DNA from: Aphelocoma coerulescens
Taxonomy: Eukaryota; Chordata; Aves; Passeriformes; Corvidae
Length of the DNA: 64,000 bases
Direction of reading: 5' to 3'
NCBI RefSeq assembly: GCF_041296385.1
Contig: NC_091013.1
Span: 68,169,563 to 68,233,562, forward strand
Positions 1 through 12,000 of the stretch are shown here, piece after piece (positions within the stretch are counted from its first letter, which is position 1; every line of letters starts with the position of its first letter). Position numbers and translations under genes: made by a program. The notes under the pieces were generated by a model. It did no database searches, was not told where the DNA came from, and saw only the letters and a list, made by a program, of their open reading frames with translations.

Positions 1-150
1 TTTCTTTCTCAGACAAACAAGATAATAAGACTAATTTGAGACAATAGCCTGCTACTTTATAGATCCTGGAGTGAAATTTTTATTAGGAAAATGTTATGCT
101 TTAAGGTGCACCTAAATGAAATTGTATTACATTTATAATGAGGCTTGATT

Positions 151-213
151 CAGTGTGACAATGGAAATGCAATGGAGGGTGGGAAAATTTGCCTCTCGAA
201 GAGATGTGTCATG
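151..213 (+). repeat. 63-bp inverted pair, left copy
   Basis: This 63-bp block matches the reverse complement of 2317-2379 without gaps. I count four mismatches, about 94% identity. The similarity stops abruptly at both ends. Its outer end begins CAGTGTGACA. I do not recognise it as CR1, a tRNA SINE or an LTR. It could be one terminus of a decayed DNA transposon, or one of two copies of a short unknown repeat. Confidence 0.75.
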
Positions 214-2316
214 TAGATGTGTAGGAAACATCATTTTGAAAGAGAGTTTCATTAAAGAAATAAATTAGAAACAATTACCTTCACTGTAACTTGGAGTTTA
301 GGTCCTAAGAAAGCTGTGAGGAAGCAGACCAATAATCAGAAATATTTTTGATATGATTTTCTAAGACGTAAGGATCAAAAAAAAAAAAAGTTTCATTTTG
401 GGAGGAAACTTGACAACTATATGGATGCATAAACAATCTGCAGTTATGACAGCAATTGTTGTTTGCTTTTACAGGCTTAATCCTTCAAATATGATGGAGC
501 AGTTTTCTTAATAATTGGAGTTCCTGAAGTAAAGATACTAAAGATACCACATAAAAAATATAATTATCAAAAAAAAAAAAAAAAGGATTGTAAGCTCTGT
601 GATGACTTGTTCTCATTTGTAGGTTTATTATTAGCATATTGCTGTTTCTTTTTTTTGTCACTTCTTCTCAATAATGGCATATATTCAGTTTATAATAGTT
701 CTCTTTCTGACATGTCTTATCTTTCTAAAAGTGAGGCAGTGTGATAAAGTTTGAGACATTTACTTCAGGCCATTCATTTAAAGTTATTTATAAAACTCCA
801 ACCATGAGAAAAGGGTTCTTGTTTCTTCCCTGACACTTTCAGCATCACGATAAATGTATCTGAGTGTATTTGAAAATAATCTTAAAAATTAAGCATTGTG
901 AGGTTAAAATGTATTATGATGACAATTATTCCTGCTAAATTTTCCTGGTATGCCCAGTGAACATGGGAGGACAGATGGGATTCATTGGTAATCTCACAAC
1001 AGCCCAAAAAGTGTTGTCATTTTATGTATCCTAACAGCCACACATAGCTCTTTAAACACTTCCTTTATTGTAAGACTTGTCTTGATGCCTGTGAATGATA
1101 AAAAGTCATGGAAAGCCAATCTGTACAGCAGAGAGGCCTTAGCAATCTTATGCTCTGAAGGAATTTGTTCACACTCAATATGCTGATGTGTGCAGAAATT
1201 TCTAGGTCATACTTCATTGCACTAAGTAGTAGTATTAGTAGCATCACAGAATAATCCATGCTAACATTATATAACCCTAATTTGATTATAGATCCAGCAT
1301 TCATAAACTGATACCTCAAACAACATACACTCAGGAAATATTCAGCAAGAGGAGACTGTAGTTTCTCATTGCAGATGAGGATAAGGAAAGGTAATTTTGA
1401 TGCATTTTTGTAAGCAGTTCATACTTTGTTTGCTTCTGAAGTTTAGTTTGGCAACTTAGCCTTTCCCCAAGAGAAAAACTAATTTGGTCAGAATGATGTA
1501 AAGTGGTGATGCTTGCAAATTGGTAGACCAACATACTCCTTCTAGATTCAGGGTCAGGAATAGAAACAACTAAAACCATACTTGTAACTGCTCGGTGATA
1601 CCACTGCCTCTCTAGGGGAACAAGTGGTTTATTCCAGTCAGTATCACAAAATGTTTCTACATTATAGCAATGATTTCACTGACACTGTGTGTGAGTCTGT
1701 CTGGTTTCAGAGAATGGCTGTGAAAGTCTTGTTTGCCCAATGATGCTTTGTTTCAATACAGAAATTTCAGTGGTCATTGCCCTCTCCAACTTACAAGTAT
1801 AAGTTGCATAAATACTCAGGGTAATGCTGTGGACCAGTTTACCCAGTGGGAATGTTCACATACAGAGAAAAGATCATATACATTATATATAATGCATATT
1901 TTAACCTGTATTTTCACTCATTTTGTCCATCTTTTTTTGAGATAAATCCTGAAAATGAGCAGATTCTGGAAATTTTCAAGTAAATGCCAAAAGTGCATAC
2001 CTTCTTTTCTACCTTGTAAGAAGATTTGCCTGAATCTTTGGGCTGTCAGGTGTTTCTGTATGGAGTCATGTGTGCAGCTGTGCCATTCCACCCAGACAGA
2101 TGCTGTTAGCAGGCAGCTCAGTAACCTCTGGCACGCACATTTAAAACCACATGCAGCCAGAATGTGATGGGCTGTCACAGGGAGAGACTAAGGCAAGGCT
2201 TCAGTAGATTCCAGCTCATACAAAGGTTCAAAGTCACTTCTGGATCACACCTGCTAAGATCTGAATCTGGAGCCAAAAGCTTCAGCTTCTCGCATGGTCC
2301 AAGTGAGGTGAATTGC
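214..2316. other. Unique AT-rich DNA between the inverted pair
   Basis: Only short open frames occur here (86 codons or fewer) and none resembles a known protein. If 151-213 and 2317-2379 were transposon ends, this would be the interior, but nothing in it supports a transposase. A13 (377-389) and A16 (569-584) runs are the only simple repeats noted. Confidence 0.5.
377..584. repeat. Two poly-A tracts
   Basis: An A13 run at 377-389 and an A16 run at 569-584. No recognisable retrotransposed body precedes either, so they may be simple mononucleotide repeats. Confidence 0.6.
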
Positions 2317-2379
2317 CATGACACATCTCTTTGAGAGGCAAGTTTTCCCACCCTCCTTTGCATTTTCATTGTCACACTG
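2317..2379 (-). repeat. 63-bp inverted pair, right copy
   Basis: This block is the reverse-complement partner of 151-213. It lies in a somewhat GC-richer stretch (about 2040-2400) than the left copy. The eight bases just outside each copy do not match, so no target duplication is visible. The roughly 2.1 kb between the copies holds no recognisable transposase. Confidence 0.75.
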
Positions 2380-3883
2380 CATCTCAATGCATTGCGGGAA
2401 AACTCTCCTGAGAAAGGCAGTATTTAAAAAGAATTGTTTCAAAGCAAAGAAGTCAGTCAGAAAATGATCAGTATCCTAATGGTGTAACACCAATTCTTTC
2501 ACCAACAAAAAGTGTACGGGGATCAAAGTACAGAATGTTCAGATAACCACAGGGTTCCTAATTATAGTTATTAGGATTAGGGCTTGTGTACTAGTTTCTT
2601 GATTATTTCATTCCTGGTAATTTGCCTACAAATATGTTTCACTGTTCTTAAATTTGGCTAAACATTTTCAAGCCCAAATTAATGGAATGACTCAGCTTGT
2701 AAGCTGATGATTCAGATACCTCAATGATGGGAGTTCAGGAGAGGTTTGGAATAAATAATTTTTTAAAAAACCCTATCTTAAAATGCAAAGTGAAAAATCT
2801 GGGTTTAAATGCTCATTTTGGTTTATTGCATATTCTGTTTGGGCCCTGGTTTGCTCCTTTCTGAAAGGTATAAATGTGTTGAATTAACTAGGGTGTTTGG
2901 TACTGTGCACTTGGGCTTCACTAGTCATATCCAGCAATTCTGTAGAAAAGCTACAGGCGTGAGGAATGCTGCTGTTGGACAATCATACTCTAGACTCCTA
3001 CCATGCCACACTAACTAAATCCAAAAGAATTAAGCTATGTATGTTGACTTCTGAACAAAGGTATTCCACAATCTAACAGAACAAGTTGGGGAAAAGAGTC
3101 TAACCGGGGCAAAAAAGCATGAGACTGAATCTGAATTTTTCCTGGGAAATTCCAGGTATACAGTATAGTAACTCCATGACTTTAATACTCAACTTGATGT
3201 AAAATGCTCTCCTTCGCCAAATTGGGTTATATCAATATGAATTCTTAAAAGTCACAATAATAATATTTAATCTGGATTAATACCACAATTTGGGCAGTTT
3301 GCATGATTTCACTAAATTTTATGGTTTTCTAGGAGTAGTAGTGCATTTAGTCATTATAAAAAAGGACATTTTATTCCCTTTAAAAGGCAAAATCATTTGG
3401 TAGTTGCAGCAAAAGGACACAAACTGCACAGGTTATCACTTACACTCCACTACACTATCACACAGCTGTATTATTGCCACATTCAACTTTCTTTCCCCAT
3501 TTCCCTCAAGGTATTTGTCATCTCACATGTATTCAGAAGAGCTGATTTCTAATTATCAATCTCTGGAGGAAATTCTTTTTTCAGAAATGTATTGGCCCTG
3601 TGGTAACTTTTGGGAGCCCTAGGCAGAGGTGAAAGCTGTGCTGTGCTGTGCTGCACGCACTGGATAAAAGCATAATGAAATGCAGCCTTTTCCAGAAAGC
3701 TCCCAGTGGAAAAGGAGAAAGGCAAAAAATACATACAAAGCAAGTGAGTTTTGTCTCCTCATTTAATAATGCAGAAATCAGGACAAAATCCCTAATCTCA
3801 GCTGGGCCCTTCTTATAGCCAATAGAAGTTGTGGGCCCCTGCAGAACTGCTCAAAGGCAGAAATCCAAGTGGGGTGAACTGCA
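2380..3883. other. Unique AT-rich DNA, no gene seen
   Basis: Nothing here could be assigned. Open frames are 72 codons or fewer, and no CR1 or LTR landmarks were found. Confidence 0.5.
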
Positions 3884-3937
3884 CTTAGAAGTCACTATTT
3901 TTTTCCAAGTAACTATTTTTTTCCAAGGACTTCTAAG
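3884..3937. repeat. Tandem 18-bp duplication enclosed by 10-bp inverted arms
   Basis: Two copies of an 18-bp T-rich unit (3893-3910 and 3911-3928) match at 16 of 18 positions. Perfect 10-bp inverted arms, CTTAGAAGTC (3884-3893) and GACTTCTAAG (3928-3937), enclose them. The block could fold into a hairpin with a loop of 34 bases. Confidence 0.7.
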
Positions 3938-6900
3938 GGAGACTGGAATGGCTGGCTCTGATTAGAGAGCCAGTTGTTAGTGACTAGAATTCAGCTGCTT
4001 GTTGCTTTAACAATTATCCCTAGTTTCACTGTTGCCTTTTTTTGTTTATAAACAACTTTAATTCCCACACAGTCCCTCGCTATGACCTTTCATCCTAATA
4101 CATTTGGAAAAGAAAAGTCTTTCTCTTCCTTATTACTTTATTGGGTAGCATTAGTGACTTTTTTTTATCTCACTGGTGTATTGTGAGAAATAATTAATGC
4201 TTGTGTACTGCTTTGAAAATGAGCATCATTGCATCAAATGCTAGTTTGAGAAGAAAGATGCTTTTTGATATTCTTATCTGTTCTGTTCAGGCTTTAATTG
4301 GCACTGTATTCATCTTCCACTCTTATGGTTGCAAGTTCAACTCTTTTTTAACCTTTGATCTTTGAGTGGTTTCTTTAAAAACTCAAAATTGTCACTCGGT
4401 GTGCTCCATTCGTGTCTTTCAGGTATTTCAGAACTCAGGGAGAAGAAAAATATGAGGACAATTTTTCAGGTCACAGGGATGGTATGATGGACATGGATGC
4501 AGGTTTAGTGGAGTGAGGAGAAGCTTTTTGAAGAGCTTGTAGGGAAGCAAGACTACCACTAAAGAGAGAAGTCACTGTTGTTGTCCCTGTGTTTTTGTTT
4601 CCCACTCTAAGAAGTCCTTCCGTGGGATGGGATTCCTGTCTCATGTGAAGAGCAGGAAGTTCTTGTAGTTTTTTGAAAAAGTTTTTGATTCTGAGTTTGC
4701 TTCAGATAGATGAGGGGAAATGCAAGTAGAACAACTGGTCAAATGATGGATTTACAACCCGAAGGAAAAGAAAAATGTAATTACTTCATTGGAGCTCTCA
4801 TTGGAGTTGGATTCACCTTATTTCTCTGTAAAGAAGAATCTTTGACACTTGAAAATTGTGAAAACAAACTGGACAAACCCGCAGAAAAATGTTTAGTAAT
4901 GTAGAAATATCACCAAAAAAATTGTGATTTACAAGGTGTCCCAGAACTACTTGTATTTCTAGTTCTAGGACCTTGAGATTTTGTGCCTGTACAAACAGTT
5001 ACATTTTCTTTTACGTCTTTCCCAAAAATGCATGGTAATCTAAACATACAAATATGAACAATCTACATCTGACTGTGATCTAATTACATGAATTTGAGAA
5101 CACTGGCTAGCTATTTTTCAAATGCCTGACACTGTGAAAGCTGGAAAACATGTAAATGTTTTTATTTCTAAGATGACTCACACTAAGAAATAATAACATT
5201 CTGGAAACTCACACTTACATACACAAAAATCTGAATAAAGTACGTAGAAGTGAAAGAAGCAAGGAAGAGATCCAGTCCTTATAAGTCTGGAAATAGTTTC
5301 TCTGAAATATTATAAGAAATGCATCTTGATCTGAATACCTTTGGTCTGGACTATGTCTGTTTTTTATACTACATTTTCTAAAATTCAGCCACTGCTTTAG
5401 AATGGATGGAGACTTTGCTCATATACTTGGTAATGTCAAGTGAATATTTGACCATAAGACCTTCATTTAATCATGAAATGATAAATGAAAATGTCTCTTT
5501 TTAGTACCAAAAATTCAGTTTGGCTGGAAGTAGCTTTTTGTGATTACATTTTTAACCAGGGATTGCTAGCAGTGCCATGAGATTTAGCTGGCCATCTGTA
5601 CAACTTGAACACTGAGTAGTGACTCTCTCAAACTTAGTACAGTGTTTATGGTAGGCTGCTTGCAAGGTGTTGATAAGCCAGAACTTCATTCTCTGTCTTA
5701 ATGAATTTTCTGTACTAAGCAAACTGGTAAAACTCACAGCCTGTATAAGGACAAATAACACAGCAAAACTAGTGGATTAGATGGTGGATTGGATTTTATG
5801 CCCTTTATCTTTTATAATCCAGAATAGCCTGTTCTAAAGCACTTTTCCCTTTTGGACTAATTCTGGAGTTGCAATCTCCAAAAAAGTGGATATAATTAAA
5901 ACTTCTTTTAGCAGTATTATTTTCAGACATTGCTTCTGAATTAGAGAACAAAGCTCGGAAGATTAGGTTGTATGTGGAGAAAAGCACAAACATGATTACT
6001 TTTACCTTCTATTAATTACCAAGTGGACAAAAAAAAAATTTTAAAAAAGTGACTTTTCTGGGTTTACTTTTCCTAACCAGTGATTTCGTGGACTGAATCA
6101 CTGATAATGCCATATTGACAGAGAAAAGGAGTGAAAAGTGAATGGGGACAGTTTCAATTAATTCACACAAAGCCTTTCTTGTACTTACCTGTCTGACCTT
6201 ATGTAGGTGTCTTAGTGCTCCCTGCATCCCAAGCACACAAAAGTTTGTCTTGACCTTTGCACAGTCTCTTGTATAGTTTAGTCTGTCATTGCTTCAGCTG
6301 ACTTTGCTCCTGTATTTTGTTATTGTTGTTGTTATCCATATGATCAGACTTCACCTTATTACTATGAAAGTGCATCAGAAGAACTTACAAAAGGTTGGAG
6401 AGTTTTTACCTTTTCTGAAAATGTACTTCAACATAATAGGGTAAGATTTAGTGTAGCCATTTTATCTTGCAACTATTATCAGAGAAAAAGCACAAAACAT
6501 CATACCGTCTCTCTGTCTCTGCTTCTTCCTGTCCCTCCAATATTTCCCTTGTTCCAGTGGTTCAAGTCAATAATTTTTTTCATTAATTTCCTTTCAAGTT
6601 CTGATAGTAACTGTGATCTGGATAAAACCGTTGGAACTATGTCAAGCCATCATAAAGTTTCTTGGATTTGTGTGGGAAGTAAGGGTCTTAGTTACTACAG
6701 ATAGAGACTTTATGAGCAGAAGGGAAAAGGGCAAAGAACACATCAGGGCTGACCTGCTAGTGAATAAATTCCACAGTGCTCACACCAGCATAGAGCTGTT
6801 TTGTTCGAGGTGCTACGCAGTGGTCTCTAAGTCTACCTGTACTTAAAAAGAAATATTAGATTAAATGTATACATTGCACAGTGAATATAATTCGTAGTGT

Positions 6901-8977
6901 ATATCGTATTTATTGATGGTAAAGAAATGATGTTTTATCCCAGGGTGCATCTGGGAGCAGCTGATGTGAGAGGGGCTGTTGAGTAGCACGTGACTTGGTG
7001 TCTCCAGGGATACAGCAGCTTTGTCTGGAGGTTCAGCACAGGTTTTCTGTGCTTTGTGTTTGCTTCTACTCGTGGCTGTGGGCCCTGAGATGCAACTGGA
7101 GATGGGATGAGAGTGCCCATGGTGCCTTGGCCATGCAGCGTTCCCTGCACATGTGTCCAAACTGGGAGTATGGTACAGTTTGAGAGCTGCCCTGAGTGAG
7201 CTGTTCCCCACTCTGTCTGGCAGGACCAGGGCACAGTTTAGCATGTGATTTTCTCTGTTTTCTGAAAAGCATTGGCCTTTACTTAAATATTACAGCAAAA
7301 TCAATGAGTTGCATTAAATTATTTCCCGAGCTAGATATAATAGCCAAAACCCTAATCTGGAGGGAGTGCAGCCAAATATCATCAAGTTTTAATTAGCAGA
7401 GGACTACATTTTGAAACCTGCTCTTTATGAAGATTTAAAAATTACTCACCAAATGGAATATGTTCAAAGGGCACTTGGACGTGTCCCTTCATTATATTTT
7501 CAGTATGTTCTGTGACCTACACTCTTACTTAGAGCTGTGTAGAAACATTTAATCTGCTTTTTTTCTTTCCCCAAAATCAGCCAGACATTCCTTCTGCAGA
7601 GAAAGGGCTTAGGATTTTTATAATATTTAAAGTCCTTAAAAAAGGTCAACAAACCAAACAGCCTGAGGACACTTTTTCAAAAGATACTGAGCTGCTGTTC
7701 AAGGACTTATGTGCATAATGGATTTATCATTTAAAGTGAGTGTTTCCTTTTAGTTTCTAAACAATTTTAAATGCAGGCCAAGTTCCTCAGTGTCTGTAGA
7801 TCAGCTATGTCTAACTTAGCAAATAATTTAGCACCATGGGAGCTTGTTGGTAGAGCAAAGAAAACTTTGAGCAGGTTGCTCAAGGTGTTTACATCTGACC
7901 AGATGCAGGTTGATTCCCTGAACCAAGAATCCTCTGGCTGCAGGCAGTTAGAAGATACTTCAAGGCACAGTCACTGATTCAGATCCAAATATCCCTTTTG
8001 GGGCTGAGGAAATGTGATGGACATTTCCTGCTTAGTTGCCTATGATATGAGTGGCATTCACTTGTGCACAAACCACTTCCTATAGAGGCCCGTGCATGGG
8101 GACTGCAGGTTGTTCAGGATTTTGCTGTAAAATGGCTTTATTATTCTAGACCAAAACAGTGTCAAGGGTGCTAGCTTCAACACTGGTTCATTACAAATAT
8201 ATTTTTTGCCAGTTGTGTTTATCTCCAAACTCTGCCAAAAACCCTGTAGAACAAACCTTACCAGAAGTGCATCATGTGAGAGTATAATACCTAGAACAGT
8301 TAAGACTCTTGTAGGAATAAATATAAGATTTTGAGAACCTTTTCATAACATTCTTTAACAATGAAAACCTGCCAGTTCATGTCTAAACATTATTAATTTG
8401 CCTTGCAGAAGGAATGGATTTCAAGAGAGAGAAAATTCTAAATATATTCTAAAACAAGTTATGAGGAAATAAAATCATCATTGGTTTGGCTACTTTGCAG
8501 TCAAAACGTCTTCTGGAAGGTTTTAATTTTCCTATGGTAAGCCAAAGGACAGAAGGAACAAATGAGAAAACAAGATTTTTGAAAGTAGAATTCTTTTTAT
8601 CCACTGTAGGTTTGTTAGCACTTCTGACAAAGTGCTCTGTTTTTTTGGAAACTTGCAACTCTACCAAGACTGATAGGAAATCTTGTCTGAACTGCCACTA
8701 TATTCAGCAGTGAAAAAAGGTAACCGTTGTGACTATGAAGAGTGGTATTGTATTGGTCTTCTTATTAATATTAGAAAGTATTAGAGGCTTGAATGAGCAG
8801 TAGAAAATTATAAAATACAAGGAGGGGAGGGAATCGTACAGAATTGTGAGAGAATTGATATAATTAAACTACAAAACAAATATAGCATCTGAAAGACTAG
8901 AAAAGAACATGTTCTCTTGGGTGAACTCAGATCCCAAAGATTATTAAGACAGAACGGGGCTTTTCATTTGAAAGATT
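3938..8977. other. Unique AT-rich DNA, no gene seen
   Basis: No supported gene and no recognised interspersed repeat. The longest frame is a 127-codon minus-strand frame at 6861-7244, in a GC-richer patch (about 6940-7250) that several overlapping frames share. That is what a stop-poor GC-rich stretch gives by chance, and I recognise no protein in it. Confidence 0.5.
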
Positions 8978-9031
8978 TAATTTAATCAGATTTTTCTGCT
9001 AACTTAATTTGATCAGATTTTTCTGCTAGCA
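8978..9031. repeat. 27-bp tandem duplication
   Basis: Two adjacent 27-bp units (8978-9004 and 9005-9031) share TAATTT, then ATCAGATTTTTCTGCTA. They differ at about three positions. This looks like a simple local duplication. Confidence 0.75.
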
Positions 9032-12000
9032 TTTATTTGGTTGTCATGCTACACCCTTCATTCAGTGAGTGTTAACACATAATTGCATACAATTTTTTCC
9101 CTTTGGTTTTAAAGTCCTTCAATATTTGGAGGGAGTTTGAGTCTAGGATTTGAATTCAAACTTATCACAGTTTATAGAAAGTGTCTGTCATGCTGATGTA
9201 CTCATATCACATGAAAGCTTGCCCCAAGATTTCCACCAAGGCAGAGAGAAGGAAGTGGGACATCATGGTTCTGTGTCCTCCTCTGAGTCCTGAGGGGGTT
9301 TGACTTCCCTTAGTCCTTGGGCAAGCAACAAATCCAAAGACAAAGCACATGGTTAGGGGCAACTCACCATCACCACAGCTGGAGTTGTGAATCTGTGGTC
9401 TGTAGAAAAAGCATGTAAATTATAAAGCCAAACAGAAAGGCTGAAGCAGAAGCAGCCTGGCTGAAGACATTTATCTGGTGATCCCTAGGGCCACACACAG
9501 AAACAGCACAAGAGACAAGGGTTTAATTTCACGTAGCACTGTTTCTTAACAACCCTGGCAGGTTTATCAAGAGACAACTTCTTCAATCCCTTTTGTTAAA
9601 AATAAAATCATAAAAAAAGAAGACATTTTTAATCTCAACCGTTACATAGATAAAGCATTCTGATGCACAGGTCACACATTGCTGTAGCAGAGAATTCCTT
9701 TGGCAGCAAGAGTGTTTTAATTTGGTCTGCAGTGTCTTGACAGGGATTCGTGGAGCCACATCCATCTCATTTGTGATAGCTGAACTTCATTTCTTTTGCT
9801 GTGTAATGACTATTATAACCCTGTGCCAATTGTTTTGGTATGTGGCTTTGTTAAAAGTCAGATCAGTATAGTTCTTAAAATGGATTAAATACTTATTAAG
9901 TCCATCTTCTTTATTCACCCTGAAAAAATTCAAATAAAAAATTAATCATCTAAATTAGATGTAACAAAATGTAAAAATTAAATTGATCATTAAACAGATA
10001 TTGAAACTTAATGATATGATAAAACTAATTGCCATTTATGATTCATATAAACAAAAAGCCTACAATAAATTCTAGTTCTTCTCTTACCACAAATTAAAAG
10101 ACAGCAACACTGGTGTCACTTAAACATGTTTCAGTTTATTGTTGAGAAGGCCTGAGCTCTGTCCTGACAGGGGCCAGAAGAAGCACCAGCTGAGTGGACA
10201 GTTTTCATGTCATAGATGTTATTCTTTCCGTGCCCAATCTCTGCAGTTCTGTCAAGAAAAACAAAATCAAGAAAAACAAGCAAAACTAACTACGTAAGTA
10301 AAGATTTGCATATACAGTAAGACTTTATGTCCAAGAAAGTTGGCTCATATGACCACCCTGTCACACTCATACTCATCAACCATTTTCTTTAGGTGGAAAA
10401 AAGGGATAGTAACTTTTTTATGTAACTTCAAAGAAAGCAAGAAAGTACACAGTTTATTGGAGATGATTTTTAGCTTTTTTTGTGACTGGCATTGTCATTG
10501 CAATGAATATTTCTGTTCTCACTATAAGTTAAAAAATTTTTTCTTCTCCTCCAGGGATAGGTTCTTTATTTTCTTCAGTTTTCTGTCCATGAAACAATGG
10601 AAGGAAATATTGAGTGATCTTTGGCATTGGAGGGGACAGTTGTATGGATCCCAGTTAGTTTTTTCTCAAGAACCTTATTCCCAAAGTAGTGTTACAGGCA
10701 CTGTTCAGTTTATCTTTTACTTTGCATATAAAGCATATCAAAATCTTTTGGCCATTCCTGTTAGCTCCTGATGGGTAAATAGATCAGGTATGCCAAGTGA
10801 GTTGTCAAATAATTAGCAACAAGAAAGGCATTAATTTCTCCCATTATTCTTTGTTGGTTAGACTATATCAGGATACAAACCAACTTTTAACACAGCATTC
10901 AAACATTTTAAGCATGGTATATGATTTATATGCATGTTATATGAGTTACATGCATGCCATAATATTTATAGCTATGACTGTACCCCAAAAACTCAGCGCA
11001 ACATCTACTTAGGGTTTCAACTGTCTGAGACTTGATTGCAATTAAATAGAAGTTATAATATTGCAGAAATAAAATGGACTTGTATGAAAGGAACTACATA
11101 TTCACTACAGTAAAACAGAATCTGATGAAATTTTGGTATAGTATGTCAATTTTGGAAAAGCCACAACAAAGAAAGATGATCATGCGTCCAAATTTTAGGC
11201 TAGATGTCAAAACCAGCTCCATGAAAAAGACTGATACCTAACAAATTGTTCATCTAAATGTTTAAAGTAATTTGCAAGTACAGGCAATCTGGAGGAACAT
11301 TTCAGTTTCTTCACACCTAGCTACTATGTATGTAGACGTGTTTATTACAGCATATGTCTTCACTAGTATTTGGTTTAGTATCTGAAAATGTCTCATTTCC
11401 ACCATTAAATATTTCAGCCAAGATCCCCAGCCTGTGATCCATATAATAGCTGTATTAAGGCTTGTGCTGGTGAGCTAATATTTATTTCATAATTAGGAGG
11501 GTAAAAGTTATTAAACCACATAATTTCTAAGAACATTTACCATTGTACAGAAGAGTTTGAAATGAAGAGATTACTTGAACCTTCAAAAATGGGCAATTAT
11601 GAAAAACAATTTCTGATGGTTCACTAAGGAAGTTACTCAGATTGCACAAATGATGACTTTTACAAAACCTCAGACAAGCTGCCAAATATATTGTCTTCTC
11701 TAAGAATGCGTGTACTGCATGTGTCCCCTTAATATCAGAATTTTGGCTCTGTTCTTGTTGCCGGATGATTGAAGGCAAAACAATGGTCATTTAACTGTTC
11801 CCGTAGCTGAAAAAATATTCAAAAATATTTTTGAATTAAAAATGTTTTTTATCTTTTTATTTATAGTTGAAAAAAATAAAGACTTACTAAAAAATAGGAC
11901 AGTAAATGGATTCTTCAAATTTCTAAAAAGTTTTACAGAATGGCTTTCAGCCAAAAGTTTTTCATTATGGTTGTCCTGCAGAACTGTGTTCCTTGTGTTA

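Noticed and set aside
10105..10262. Possible 3' end of a minus-strand retrocopy with AATAAA near 10140
   Set aside because: I could not recognise a parent gene, a poly-A tail or flanking duplications.
10340..10771. 143-codon plus-strand frame
   Set aside because: It is rich in phenylalanine, serine and lysine, as AT-rich DNA gives by chance, and no domain is recognisable.
11818..11835. 18-bp perfect palindrome in AT-rich DNA
   Set aside because: Made almost only of A and T, so it is expected by chance in this composition.
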